64,000 nt of DNA from DAOUJH01 sp965248955 (GCA_965248955.1 OZ252212.1:1798001-1862000); one strand, 5' to 3'. Shown: positions 34,552 to 44,448, counted from the first letter of the stretch. The notes: a model not told the origin generated them from the letters alone. A program made the numbers and translations.

Positions 34552-35373
34552 CTAGAGGTTGCGAATTGATGGAGACGCATGGCGATAGAATAGATCGTGC
34601 ACCTCATTGCGTCGCCTAGTGGGATAAATGTGCGCTGCACCTATTGAGCGTTCCATCAATTGGGCAACCCATCCAGCTATTTTCTCTCCCTCTTCGTCGT
34701 ATGTGGCAGGAACCAAGCCTTCCTGTATCTCAGCATGCCGCCGTAGGAAGAAGGCTAAGAAATCTGCCACTTGAAGCAATTCAACATCTTTGGAATCCTG
34801 GAAGGCAGGGACATCAATTATCTGATCAAGACGTTGCTGGTTTCTCCCCAAATCATAGTAGTCATCGCTCCATTCTGGAGGATTCTTTACGATGTCATTG
34901 AAACGAACTCGTTCACGTTCTTGATTATCAAATACCAAGAATGTGTTGCCCTTGTTCCGCTCCTCTCTCTGAGAGTATCGTTGAATTGCCAAGGTCAAGT
35001 GAAATCCCATAAGCCGCCAAGGTGAATCAAGCTCTCCTCGCAATGTCTCTTTCTCTCGGGCCTCATGGTACGACGTCTTTAACACAGAGGAATAGACAAT
35101 ACGGTGCTTCCTGTCAGCCATCCACTTTAGGATTTCTTCAATTACGTTGGCTCTGGTCTGACCACCCATACCACGCCATGGCGTGTTGCCTCTGTAGAAA
35201 GCCGATGTGTGCAATTCTGCAATTGGCTTTCCGGCTATACCACTCAGTATTTCTAATAGCTCCTTCCAATGAGTCTTGGTCAAATGCATACGTGTAGTGT
35301 CAACAATAATGCCAACCATAGTAGCAATCGGCTCTTGTCCCGTACCGCTCTCATCGACATAGCAAAAGTTCAC
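34552..35373 (-). CDS. DUF3800-domain protein
   Basis: A 273-residue protein that starts (GTG 35373) with NFCYVDESGTG, the family hallmark, followed by HLTKTHWKELLEILSG, FLVFDNQERE in the middle and DSKDVELLQVADFLAFFLRR. The early Asp-Glu and later Asp residues suggest an RNase H-like nuclease fold, as proposed for the family; DUF3800 genes often occur in mobile or defence neighbourhoods. Base composition here is visibly more AT-rich than in flanking genes. It stands alone, divergent from gyrA. Function unproven. Confidence 0.82.
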   Translation of the reverse strand: MNFCYVDESGTGQEPIATMVGIIVDTTRMHLTKTHWKELLEILSGIAGKPIAELHTSAFYRGNTPWRGMGGQTRANVIEEILKWMADRKHRIVYSSVLKTSYHEAREKETLRGELDSPWRLMGFHLTLAIQRYSQREERNKGNTFLVFDNQERERVRFNDIVKNPPEWSDDYYDLGRNQQRLDQIIDVPAFQDSKDVELLQVADFLAFFLRRHAEIQEGLVPATYDEEGEKIAGWVAQLMERSIGAAHIYPTRRRNEVHDLFYRHASPSIRNL

Positions 35374-35508
35374 GTCATCATACCTTTAGGAAAAGATTGA
35401 TTCATTCTAAATCCTTCCCGTTACTGTGCCAAATATATTGCCCTAATAACCTACTCATCACTCCGCACTTCAATGAATTTTGCACTCACCTAGAAACCAG
35501 CACAAATC

Positions 35509-35538
35509 TTGTAACTTACCCACCATATATGGTAGAAT
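35509..35538 (+). promoter_or_regulatory. Candidate gyrA promoter
   Basis: TTGTAA (35509-35514), an 18-base spacer and TAGAAT (35533-35538). Transcription would begin near 35545, about 70 bases before the gyrA ATG. Confidence 0.4.
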
Positions 35539-35615
35539 CGCTTAGCTGAAACCACTACTTATTGAGCCTGAATTAAGCTAATTCTCAACAAATTATCTCC
35601 GTCTAAGGACACCTT

Positions 35616-38189
35616 ATGACTAGCGAAACCGTCAGACCCGTACGCATCATAGATGAGATGCGTAACTCCTACCTGGATTACGCAATGAGCGTCATAGTCT
35701 CACGCGCCCTTCCAGACGTGAGGGACGGACTCAAGCCCGTACAGCGGCGCATCCTCCACTCCATGGATGAACTCGCCATGCGCCCGGGCACATCCTACAA
35801 GAAGAGCGCCCGGCTCGTCGGTGAAGTCATGGGTAAGTACCATCCTCACGGCGACAGCCCCATCTACGACGCTATGGTGCGCATGGCGCAGGACTTCTCT
35901 ATGCGATACACCCTTGTCGACGGACAGGGCAACTTCGGCAGCGTCGACGACGACCCGCCCGCCGCCATGCGCTACACGGAAGCACGGCTCTCTCCCATCG
36001 CACAGGAGCTGCTTGTAGACATCGACCAGGACACCGTGGACTTCTCGCCCAACTTTGATGGCTCCCTCAACGAGCCTGTCGTACTGCCTGCCAGGCTTCC
36101 CAACCTCATTATCAACGGCTCTTCCGGTATCGCTGTCGGCATGACCACCAGCATCCCCCCCCACAACCTATCCGAGATCTGCGATGCCATCCTCCATCTC
36201 ATCGACAATCCTGAAGCCACCATCGATGAGCTTATGCAGATTGTGCCAGCCCCGGACTTCCCCACAGGCGCCATCATCCTCGGCCAGCAGGGCATAAGGG
36301 AGGCCTATCAGACGGGAAGGGGCCGCGCCGTTGTCCGCGCCAGAATGGAAGCAGAGGAGATGGCCCGCGGCGGACGCTACCAGCTCATTGTCAGCCAGAT
36401 TCCCTACCAGGTCAACAAAGCCGCCCTCGTCCAGAAAATAGCCAGCCTCACCAAAGAGCGGAAGATAGACGGCATCAGCGAAGTGCGAGACGAATCGGAC
36501 CGGCACGGCATGCGCGTCGTCATCGAGCTGCGCCGCGACGCCCAGGTGCAGCGAGTGATGAACAACCTCTACAAGCACACCGCTCTTCAGTCGGCCTTCT
36601 ACATCAACGTGCTGGCGCTGGTGGACGGCCAGCCCAGGACGTTGCCCCTCAACGCCGTCCTTCAGGAGTTCATAGATCATCGCATAATAATAACCCGCCG
36701 CCGTTCTGAGTTCGAAATGCGCAAGGCCCAGGCCAGGGTCCACATCCTGGAAGGCCTCCTCAAAGCCATCGACGACCTGGATAACGCCATCCAACTCATC
36801 CGCAACGCCCCGGACGTAGAGGCCGCACGCCTGGCGCTCATGGAGAGATACGCCCTTGACGAAGAGCAAGCCCAGGCCATCCTTGAAATGCAGCTCCGCC
36901 GTCTGGCCGCCCTTGAGCGCAAGCGCATAGAGGACGAATTCAAGCAGCTTAACAAGCGCATCGCGGAGCTCCAAGCCCTCCTCGCAAACCCTTCCGAAGT
37001 CCTGGTGATCGTGGCCAACGAGACCAGAAAGCTCAAGGAGAAGTTCGGCGACGAGCGCCGCACCGAGGTCACCTTGGACGAAGCCGGCGACTTCAGCAGT
37101 GAAGACCTCATCCCGCACCAGGAGGTCGTCGTCACCCTAAGCCAGCGCGGCTACATCAAATGCGTCCCCGCCGAGACGTACCGCAGGCAGCACCGTGGCG
37201 GCAAGGGCGTGCGCGGCCAGACCACCCGCGAAGACGACGCCATCCGTGATCACCTCGTCGCGGACACCCACGACTTCCTTCTCTTCTTCACCAATACCGG
37301 GCGAGTCTACAGAAAGAAGGTCTACGAGTTGCACATGGACAACTCCAGGGTGTCGCGTGGCGTTCCCCTGGTGCAGGCAGTGAACATCCGCCCTGACGAG
37401 TCCGTACAGGCCATCCTAGACGTCTCCTCCTTCGATAGCGGTGAGGACATCCTCTTCGCCACCCGTAGGGGGGAGATCAAGCGCATGTCCTTGGCCACCC
37501 TGGCCAACATCCGCTCCAACGGACTCAGGACCATGGATCTGGAGCCTGGCGACCAACTGGTCTCCGTACGACTCGCCTCCGAGGTGGACGACGTAATCAT
37601 GGTCAGCCAGCAGGGCATGTCTGTCCGCTTCCCAGCCGTGCAGGTCAGGCGACGCTCTCGCGCCGCAGGCGGAGTGCGCGGCATGAGGCTCAAGGACGCC
37701 GACATTGTGGTTGCCATGGACGTGGTCGAGAAGGACTGCGCCCTGCTTGTCATCAGCCAGCGCGGCTACGGCAAGCCCTCCTCCATGGACCACTACCGCC
37801 AGCAATCCAGGGGCGGTTTCGGTCTGAAGACCTTCCGCATCACCTCCAAGAGCGGACCCGTGGCCACCGCCCGCGTCGTCAAAGAGGGAGAGGACATCAT
37901 GATCATCTCCCAGAAGGGCCAGGTCACGCGCACCAACCTCAACGAACTGCGCGAACTCAGCCGCCGCACCCAGGGTGTTACCATCGTCTCCCTCCCGGAC
38001 GACGACATAGTGGTCTCCATCACCTCCATGGAGCCCAAGGCAAGACACGTCCGCGACACCAAGCCGCGCCCTGCCGCGGGTAGAGACGTCTCGCTGATAG
38101 TCGACACGCAGGCCATCTCCACAAACGGCCACGAGACCATCTCAGAAAATGGCCACCTCCCCAGGGAAGGTTTGGAGGAAGAGGGGTAG
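35616..38189 (+). CDS. gyrA: DNA gyrase subunit A
   Basis: An 857-residue type IIA topoisomerase subunit that cuts and rejoins DNA; with GyrB it introduces negative supercoils. The N-terminal winged-helix region has NSYLDYAMSVIVSRALPDVR, the catalytic Tyr120 is in AMRYTEARL, and the C-terminal pinwheel carries the GyrA box (QHRGGKG), which separates gyrase from topoisomerase IV. The quinolone region reads HPHGDSPIYDAM, with the usual Ser and Asp kept, so no classical resistance substitution is seen. gyrB is not adjacent. The C-terminus is short and Asn/Gly/His-rich rather than strongly acidic. Confidence 0.96.
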   Translation: MTSETVRPVRIIDEMRNSYLDYAMSVIVSRALPDVRDGLKPVQRRILHSMDELAMRPGTSYKKSARLVGEVMGKYHPHGDSPIYDAMVRMAQDFSMRYTLVDGQGNFGSVDDDPPAAMRYTEARLSPIAQELLVDIDQDTVDFSPNFDGSLNEPVVLPARLPNLIINGSSGIAVGMTTSIPPHNLSEICDAILHLIDNPEATIDELMQIVPAPDFPTGAIILGQQGIREAYQTGRGRAVVRARMEAEEMARGGRYQLIVSQIPYQVNKAALVQKIASLTKERKIDGISEVRDESDRHGMRVVIELRRDAQVQRVMNNLYKHTALQSAFYINVLALVDGQPRTLPLNAVLQEFIDHRIIITRRRSEFEMRKAQARVHILEGLLKAIDDLDNAIQLIRNAPDVEAARLALMERYALDEEQAQAILEMQLRRLAALERKRIEDEFKQLNKRIAELQALLANPSEVLVIVANETRKLKEKFGDERRTEVTLDEAGDFSSEDLIPHQEVVVTLSQRGYIKCVPAETYRRQHRGGKGVRGQTTREDDAIRDHLVADTHDFLLFFTNTGRVYRKKVYELHMDNSRVSRGVPLVQAVNIRPDESVQAILDVSSFDSGEDILFATRRGEIKRMSLATLANIRSNGLRTMDLEPGDQLVSVRLASEVDDVIMVSQQGMSVRFPAVQVRRRSRAAGGVRGMRLKDADIVVAMDVVEKDCALLVISQRGYGKPSSMDHYRQQSRGGFGLKTFRITSKSGPVATARVVKEGEDIMIISQKGQVTRTNLNELRELSRRTQGVTIVSLPDDDIVVSITSMEPKARHVRDTKPRPAAGRDVSLIVDTQAISTNGHETISENGHLPREGLEEEG

Positions 38190-38285
38190 GGGTGAACAGT
38201 GGCCCATGCGGCCTTTGCAAGGACATAGTGATCCCAATGTGATAGAATTTGAAGGCCGCATTATGGTAGACGGGAGCCGTCAATA

Positions 38286-40400
38286 ATGACTAGGCGCATC
38301 ATCTGCATACTGGCCGTTGCGCTCGCTCTCATTGTGATGGTAGCTTGCGTGGGAGGGGGTTCCTCTCCCATAAATGATCAGCCTAGCACCACAGCAAATA
38401 ATACGTCTACGCCCATATCCATAACCATAGCTACACCGGATGCAATCCCCACCGCTACCGCAGTCTCAACCCCTACCGCTACGCCGTACCCAACCCCTAC
38501 TCCCACGCCCATACCAACCCCTGTTCCTACTGCCACGTCCGTACCGGTCCCTACATCCACCCCATCCCAGCCCACTCCTGCCCAAATTTTTGCAAAGACC
38601 TCCCCGGCCGTTGCCTATATTGAAACTAGGAGTTCTTCGGGAACTGCTCTACTTGTTAATGGAGGATATCTAGTTACCAATGCGCATATTGTATGGCCCA
38701 ACGATGGTGCACAGGTTACCTTCCCTGACGGCACCTTTATTCGTAGAGCACCATTGGTGGGGTGGGACTTGCTAGCTGACTTGGCAGTCTTAGGTCCCGT
38801 TAGCGTTTCGGCCCAACCACTTGCCCTCGCTGAGACTGCTACAACTAATATTGGTTCGGAAGTACTGACTATCGGCTATCCTGGCTCACCTGGAGATCCG
38901 CCACAACCCACGTTAGGCCGGGGAATAGTGTCTAGATTTCGTGAATGGCCTGAAACAGGCCTCACATACATACAATCAGACTCTGCGATAGAAGGTGGCC
39001 ACAGTGGCGGAGCTCTTGTATCCAGTTTAGGCGAGGTTATTGGAGTCACAACCTATTCGATAGGAGAAGCCAACCACACTCTATCCCTTGCGTCCTCCGA
39101 CCTGACGCCACGAATGCTTAGCTTAATTGCGGGCAACGAGCCGCCCGGAATAGGGGCGCGCTTACTTCCAAAGGCGGGAGGAGGAATCCGGCACCTCGAT
39201 TCTCTGGGAACGTTCTGGGACACCACTGCTTACATTATCGAAGAACCTGCGGGAACCAACGTTGAAGTGGCAGTGAATAGCGATCAGGATGTGGACTTTA
39301 CCGTCTATGACTCCCTTGGGGAAGAGACCCTTTATGTAGATGATCATTTATCCGGACTTGAGACCGGAAGTGTAACCATTGATTACGAGCAACCCTACTT
39401 CTTGGTGGTATCTCAGTTTGGAGAAGACCCAACGAACTTTACTCTGGACACAACTCACAGCGTGGTTCCCATACCTGACCCTGATGACGACAGACGTCTT
39501 CGCATCGGCCAGTCAGTTCTGGGGAACGTCGATTACCCGGGAGACATAGATACTTACACCGTCCGCATAAGGGGAAATCAGAAAGTCGAGATCTCTACAA
39601 CCTCGTTGCCGCTCGACACTTTCTTGCTCATCGACTTCAGCGGTGCCTCTGATGAGCAAATCATCATTGACGACGATAGTGGCGGCGGAATGTTCGGTTT
39701 GGACTCACGTATAGTCTATAGCGCATCTCATGCCGGTGACTTCATTGTCGCCGTCCATGACAACTACAATGAGATAAGCGCTTACACGCTGGAAATCACT
39801 AGCGCAAGCCCATCGGCACAGCTCACATCCACGACCAGAGCCGACCTCTTCGGAGACTCTACTGATGGCTCCACCGATACACTTGGCTTTGGTCTATACG
39901 AGCTTAGAACAGCCTTGAACTCACTGCCTGCCTCATTTGAGGAGGTAGATCCAGAGGCTGAAGGTTTGTCTGCAGCCGACCTGGGATTACAGAACCTGTT
40001 CCAGGATACCGCTGCTTTTGCAAATTCCAATCCGTATCAAGTCATCCTTGCTTTCAGTGGCGAGCTAACAGACCTCGACAGGATAGTCTACGACGCTGAC
40101 CTTTCTTCGCCTGAAGCTTTCCTGCAAGACGCTAGAGCCGGTTTATTGTCATCCGGACAGGGCATGGGGAGTTACGGCGTCATTAGAACTCATTCAATCG
40201 GACAAATATCAGCTGGGGCTTGGTTTGATTTAGTTTATGAAGACGGAACCCTGCGGGCAGACATAATCATGTTTAGGCGCGAGAACATTGCCGGCCTCGT
40301 ATACTCCTACTCTCTGCCAGGTTCCTCTACACTTGTCTCATCAGTAGAAGCAGCCTTAATGCTAGATACAGCGATTGCAGTGTACTTGGCCGCCCAATAA
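38286..40400 (+). CDS. Secreted trypsin-like serine protease lipoprotein with C-terminal beta domains
   Basis: A 704-residue surface lipoprotein. The signal peptide ends at lipobox MVAC (Cys21), followed by a long Thr/Pro-rich stalk (to about residue 100). The protease domain shows a complete triad: His134 (TNAHIV), Asp165 (LLADLAVLG) and Ser240 (EGGHSGGALV), in DegP/trypsin order. There is no PDZ domain. After it come two beta-sandwich pre-peptidase-like (PPC) domains around DVDFTVYDSLG and GDIDTYTVRIRGNQ, then a C-terminal domain of unknown type. Codon use is less GC-rich than in gyrA. It probably degrades or senses extracellular proteins. Confidence 0.85.
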   Translation: MTRRIICILAVALALIVMVACVGGGSSPINDQPSTTANNTSTPISITIATPDAIPTATAVSTPTATPYPTPTPTPIPTPVPTATSVPVPTSTPSQPTPAQIFAKTSPAVAYIETRSSSGTALLVNGGYLVTNAHIVWPNDGAQVTFPDGTFIRRAPLVGWDLLADLAVLGPVSVSAQPLALAETATTNIGSEVLTIGYPGSPGDPPQPTLGRGIVSRFREWPETGLTYIQSDSAIEGGHSGGALVSSLGEVIGVTTYSIGEANHTLSLASSDLTPRMLSLIAGNEPPGIGARLLPKAGGGIRHLDSLGTFWDTTAYIIEEPAGTNVEVAVNSDQDVDFTVYDSLGEETLYVDDHLSGLETGSVTIDYEQPYFLVVSQFGEDPTNFTLDTTHSVVPIPDPDDDRRLRIGQSVLGNVDYPGDIDTYTVRIRGNQKVEISTTSLPLDTFLLIDFSGASDEQIIIDDDSGGGMFGLDSRIVYSASHAGDFIVAVHDNYNEISAYTLEITSASPSAQLTSTTRADLFGDSTDGSTDTLGFGLYELRTALNSLPASFEEVDPEAEGLSAADLGLQNLFQDTAAFANSNPYQVILAFSGELTDLDRIVYDADLSSPEAFLQDARAGLLSSGQGMGSYGVIRTHSIGQISAGAWFDLVYEDGTLRADIIMFRRENIAGLVYSYSLPGSSTLVSSVEAALMLDTAIAVYLAAQ

Positions 40401-40606
40401 CCCCTGCTTCATTCTATGGTTACGGTTTTCATTCCTCCTAACTTTAACTGGAGGGCTAAACCGTGGCAGCGCCACTTCCGACGAGAGACACCCCCATCGC
40501 CTGCCCCCGGCTCAAGAAAACCTTTACTTCCACGGCTCATCAATACATAACAACGCTATTGTCAGTATAGGCTACAACTTCTATATGAATAATGTTGCCA
40601 AAACCA

Positions 40607-40635
40607 TTGACGCAAAATGGCAAAACGTCTATAAT
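40607..40635 (+). promoter_or_regulatory. Near-consensus vegetative promoter for heat-shock operon
   Basis: TTGACG (40607-40612), a 17-base spacer and TATAAT (40630-40635). Transcription should begin near 40642, only about 12 bases before the J-protein ATG. I looked for the HspR operator (CTTGAGT-N7-ACTCAAG) and for CIRCE nearby and saw neither. Confidence 0.7.
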
Positions 40636-40653
40636 GACCCCTGGGTACAAGAG

Positions 40654-41511
40654 ATGAACGACAACTATTACCAAACCCTCGGTATCAAGCGTGAAGCCTC
40701 CGACAAAGAGGTCAAGCAGGCTTTTAGAAGGCTTGCCCGCAAATACCATCCCGACGTGAACCCCGGCGACAAAGCCGCTGAAGCTAAGTTCAAGGAGGTC
40801 AACCAGGCTTACGAAGTCCTCTCCGACCCCGAAAAACGCCGCAAATACGACCAGTTCGGCCAGAACTGGAAATACGCCGACCAGTTCCCCCCCGGCGGAT
40901 TCCAGGCGCACTCCGCAAGGCCAACGGGCGCAACCGTTGACTTCTCCGACCTGGGAGGCTTCGGGGCCATCTTCGGAGAGATGTTCGGTAGAAGAGGGAG
41001 CACTCGTACCGCTCAGCGCTCCACGGTAGAGGTGACGGCAGACGTCTCTCTGGAGGAGGCATATAGCGGAGCAACCAGGACAGTACAACTCCCTGGATCC
41101 CAGGCCAAACGCCTCGATGTCCAGGTCCCGCCCGGCGTCGATACCGGTTCCAGGGTGCACGTCACCGCCGGCGACACCGAGCTATACCTGGTGGCAAGGG
41201 TCGCTTCTCACCGCAGATTTACCCGCAAAGGCGCAGACCTCTACCTGGACCTCTCCCTGCCCCTGGTCGATGCTGTCCTTGGCAGCGAGCAGGAGGTGCC
41301 AACCATCAAGGGAAAGGTCATGCTGACCGTACCCCCGGAAAGCCAGAACGGCCAGATGTTCCGGCTCAAGGGGCAGGGCATGCCCCATCTGGGCCGGCCG
41401 GACCAGCGGGGAGACCTCTTTGCAACTCTGAAGATCATGCTCCCCACCAATCTCACAGAGCAGGAACGCGACCTCTTTGGCAGGCTCAAAGAGATCCGTA
41501 CCGCTAAATGA
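40654..41511 (+). CDS. J-domain co-chaperone (DnaJ/CbpA type)
   Basis: A 285-residue Hsp40. The J domain occupies residues ~4-66 (YYQTLGIKREASDKEVKQAF, HPD in KYHPDVNP), a Gly/Phe-rich linker follows, then the two C-terminal substrate-binding domains. The Cys-rich zinc finger of DnaJ is missing, so it is CbpA-like. It stimulates DnaK ATPase and delivers clients. The start is ATG 40654; the frame is open far upstream but the J domain begins here. The stop overlaps the HspR start by 4 bases (ATGA). A strong promoter lies immediately upstream. Confidence 0.9.
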   Translation: MNDNYYQTLGIKREASDKEVKQAFRRLARKYHPDVNPGDKAAEAKFKEVNQAYEVLSDPEKRRKYDQFGQNWKYADQFPPGGFQAHSARPTGATVDFSDLGGFGAIFGEMFGRRGSTRTAQRSTVEVTADVSLEEAYSGATRTVQLPGSQAKRLDVQVPPGVDTGSRVHVTAGDTELYLVARVASHRRFTRKGADLYLDLSLPLVDAVLGSEQEVPTIKGKVMLTVPPESQNGQMFRLKGQGMPHLGRPDQRGDLFATLKIMLPTNLTEQERDLFGRLKEIRTAK

Positions 41512-41870
41512 GGCAATACATGAATGCTCATGACGAACCTATATACGTAATTAGCGTGGCGGCGCGCATGCTGGGCGTTCACCAGCAGACCCTCCGCTAC
41601 TATGAGCGCGCCGGCTTGGTCGTGCCGTCTCGCTCCCAGGGTAATCGCCGGTACTACTCTGAGCGTGACCTGGAACGGTTGCGCCGCATCAAAACAATGA
41701 TGGACGACATGGGGATGAACCTGGCGGGAGCGGAGGTAGTCCTGCGCCTTACCGAGCGTATCTCAGAGCTGGAGGCCCAGCTGCAGCGCCTCGCCTCCGA
41801 GCTGAACAGGTTGCAGCTCAGGAGTAGTACGCCTGCTCTGACCGAAGGCAGTGGAAATGATCAGTCGTAA
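41508..41870 (+). CDS. hspR: HspR-type MerR-family heat-shock repressor
   Basis: A 120-residue MerR-family regulator. YVISVAARMLGVHQQTLRYY (helix-turn-helix) followed by ERAGLVVPSRSQGNRRYYS (wing) is the HspR signature, and a coiled-coil dimer region follows (SELEAQLQRLASELNRLQ). HspR represses heat-shock genes with DnaK as co-repressor in actinobacteria and some Chloroflexota. It is translated from an overlapping ATGA with the J-protein gene, so it probably autoregulates this operon. No HAIR operator was found near the promoter, so its site may be diverged. Confidence 0.88.
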   Translation: MRQYMNAHDEPIYVISVAARMLGVHQQTLRYYERAGLVVPSRSQGNRRYYSERDLERLRRIKTMMDDMGMNLAGAEVVLRLTERISELEAQLQRLASELNRLQLRSSTPALTEGSGNDQS

Positions 41871-41924
41871 GATTTGGCGCCGGCCCAAATACCCGGCGAA
41901 CCCAGGATAACAGAGGAACAAAAG

Positions 41925-44372
41925 ATGGTTTTAAGACCAGAAAATCTCACGGAACAGGCCCAGGAGGTGCTCAGCAACTCTCAGGAGGCGGTCAGGGAGT
42001 ACCGACATTCGCAGTGGGACGTCGAGCACATCCTCATCGCCCTGCTCCGCTTGGAGCACGGCCTACCGGTGGAGGTATTGGAAGAGCTTGACGTGGACAT
42101 CAACGCTATGAAGCGCAAAGTCGAACAGGTCTTGGAACAGAGCCCTAAGCTGGAAACAACGCCCACCCAGGTCTACGCCACTCCCAGGGCGGTGCGTGCC
42201 GTTGAGAACGCCATAGAGGAGTCTCAACGGCTCAAGGATGAGTTCGTTGGCGCTGAACATCTGCTCATCGGCTGCCTGATGATCCCCGACGGTGATTCAG
42301 CCAGGATCTTCAAGGAATTCGCCATAGACCAGGAGAAGGTGTATCAAGCCCTGCGCGACATCAGGGGCAGCGCCCGCGTTACCGATCAGCGCGCTGAAAG
42401 CAAGTACCGCGCCTTGCGAAAGTACGGCATAGACCTTACCGAGCTGGCCCGCCAGGGCAAGCTGGACCCGGTGGTGGGACGCAACGATGAGATCAGCAGG
42501 CTGATGCAGACCCTGATTCGCCGCACCAAGAACAATCCCGCCATCATAGGCGAAGCGGGCGTGGGCAAGACCGCCATCGCAGAGGGGTTGGCGCATCGCA
42601 TCGCCTATGAAGACGTGCACGATGTCCTCCGCGGCAAACGCGTAATTGCCCTCGACATGGGCGCTCTCATCGCCGGTTCCAAGTTCCGCGGTGAGTTCGA
42701 AGAACGGCTGAAGGCCGTCATAGATGAGGTGAAGAGCGCACAGGGTGAGGTCATCCTCTTCATAGATGAGATACACAACGTCGTGGGCGCAGGCGCCGCC
42801 GAGGGCGCCATAGACGCTTCCAACCTGATGAAACCTGCCCTGGCCAGGGGCGAGCTCCAGACCATCGGCGCTACCACCCCAGACGAGTACCGCCGCTACA
42901 TAGAGAGGGACTCGGCCTTGGAGCGGCGGTTCCAGCCAATCTGGCTGGAGGAACCGTCGGAAGAAAATGCCCTGGAGATGCTCAAGGCGGTGCGGCCCCG
43001 TTACGAGGCGCACCACAAGATAAAGATAGAGGACTCCGCCCTGCAAGCCGCAGTCAAGCTGAGCAGCCGCTATCTCCCGGAAAGGCATCTGCCAGACAAA
43101 GCCGTAGACCTCATAGATGAAGCGGCCAGCAAGCTAAGGTTGGACGCACACACACTGCCCAAAGAGCTTCAGGACCAGGAGCGCCGCATCAAACAGCTGG
43201 CTGAAGAAGAAACGGCCGCTTCCCAGCGCTCCGACTACGAGCAGGCCGCCAACTTCAAGTCCGAACGGCTCAAGCTCCAGGCGGAATACGACAAAGGGCG
43301 GGACGACTTCTTCAGCGAGCACCACGGGGACAGCGTGGTCGACGCCGAAATCATCGCCGATCTAATTGCCAAGTGGACGGGCATACCCGTGTATCAGCTC
43401 ATAGAAGGAGAAGCGGAGCGTCTGCTGCACATGGAGGAGCGGCTGCACCGGAGGATCGTCGGACAGGACCACGCCATCGAAGTCGTCTCGGACGCAATCA
43501 GGCGTGCCCGAGCCGGAATGAATGATCCTCAGCGGCCGGTGGGAAGCTTCATCTTCCTTGGCCCCACCGGAGTGGGCAAGACGGAGCTGGGCCGCTCACT
43601 GGCCCACTTCCTATTTGACGATGACCAGAACATGGTGCGTATTGATATGTCCGAGTACATGGAAAAGCACGCCGTATCACGGCTCATCGGTGCGCCGCCC
43701 GGATACGTGGGATACGAAGATGGCGGGCAGCTAACCGAGGCGGTGCGCAGGCGCCCATATAGAGTCGTGCTGTTCGACGAGATTGAGAAGGCGCACCCGG
43801 ACGTGTTAAACGTCCTGCTCCAGATACTGGAGGACGGGCGACTCACCGACAGTCACGGCCGCACCGTAGACTTCCGCAACACCGTGATCATCATGACTAG
43901 CAACCTGGGCACCGCCGATTTGAACCGGGCCGCTATCGGCTTCCGGCGCAACCAGAACGTCGAATCGGAGAGAGAAAGACTGCGGTCCTCGGTGAATGAT
44001 GCTTTAAAAAAAGCGTTCAGACCCGAGTTCCTCAATCGCATCGATGAGATAGTGGTGTTCGACCCTCTGACCCAAGAGGAGATTGAAGAGATCGTCGACC
44101 TCATGATGGCCGAAGTGGGGGGAAGGTTGGCCGAACATGGCGTGACCGCCGAGCTAACCCCCGAAGCCCGTAAATGGCTGGCCGACTCTGGGTTTGACCC
44201 AACCTTTGGAGCCAGGCCGCTGCGCCGGGCCGTCCAGCGTCACGTGGAAAACCCGCTTTCCAAGAAGATATTGGCCGGCGAGTGCAAGGCCGGCGACCAC
44301 GTGGTGGTAGGGGCAAACCGGGAAGGCCTGACCTTTAGCCTGGCCAAAGAGAAGGTGGCCGCCAGCACATAA
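41925..44372 (+). CDS. Hsp100 AAA+ unfoldase, ClpC-like
   Basis: An 815-residue Hsp100 with a Clp N-domain, two AAA+ modules and no ClpB-length coiled-coil arm. Walker A motifs are GEAGVGKT (~209-216) and GPTGVGKT (~546-553). A UVR-like segment (DYEQAANFKSERLKL, ~436-450) lies between them, which marks ClpC rather than ClpB; AAIGF (~668-672) sits where ClpP-docking IGF loops occur. It likely feeds substrates to ClpP. ATG 41925 is chosen over an upstream TTG. It ends the J-protein-hspR operon, an arrangement in which clpB is the more usual partner. Confidence 0.88.
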   Translation: MVLRPENLTEQAQEVLSNSQEAVREYRHSQWDVEHILIALLRLEHGLPVEVLEELDVDINAMKRKVEQVLEQSPKLETTPTQVYATPRAVRAVENAIEESQRLKDEFVGAEHLLIGCLMIPDGDSARIFKEFAIDQEKVYQALRDIRGSARVTDQRAESKYRALRKYGIDLTELARQGKLDPVVGRNDEISRLMQTLIRRTKNNPAIIGEAGVGKTAIAEGLAHRIAYEDVHDVLRGKRVIALDMGALIAGSKFRGEFEERLKAVIDEVKSAQGEVILFIDEIHNVVGAGAAEGAIDASNLMKPALARGELQTIGATTPDEYRRYIERDSALERRFQPIWLEEPSEENALEMLKAVRPRYEAHHKIKIEDSALQAAVKLSSRYLPERHLPDKAVDLIDEAASKLRLDAHTLPKELQDQERRIKQLAEEETAASQRSDYEQAANFKSERLKLQAEYDKGRDDFFSEHHGDSVVDAEIIADLIAKWTGIPVYQLIEGEAERLLHMEERLHRRIVGQDHAIEVVSDAIRRARAGMNDPQRPVGSFIFLGPTGVGKTELGRSLAHFLFDDDQNMVRIDMSEYMEKHAVSRLIGAPPGYVGYEDGGQLTEAVRRRPYRVVLFDEIEKAHPDVLNVLLQILEDGRLTDSHGRTVDFRNTVIIMTSNLGTADLNRAAIGFRRNQNVESERERLRSSVNDALKKAFRPEFLNRIDEIVVFDPLTQEEIEEIVDLMMAEVGGRLAEHGVTAELTPEARKWLADSGFDPTFGARPLRRAVQRHVENPLSKKILAGECKAGDHVVVGANREGLTFSLAKEKVAAST

Positions 44373-44448
44373 GGACCACCCCGCAACGTCAAGGGGCGTC
44401 TCTTCACAAGTCAAGGCGCTGTCCATCCGCCCAAATGCTACACGCCGA

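Noticed and set aside
34552..35373. Transposase or insertion sequence
   Set aside because: The protein is a DUF3800 member; no terminal inverted repeats or target duplication were seen around it.
36168..37118. 316-codon open frame on the - strand
   Set aside because: Antisense to gyrA; no domain or start signals.
42297..43088. 263-codon open frame on the - strand
   Set aside because: Antisense to the Hsp100 gene and without protein-like motifs.
41925..44372. ClpB disaggregase
   Set aside because: The long middle coiled coil is absent, and a UVR-like segment and IGF loop favour ClpC, though operon context would suit clpB.
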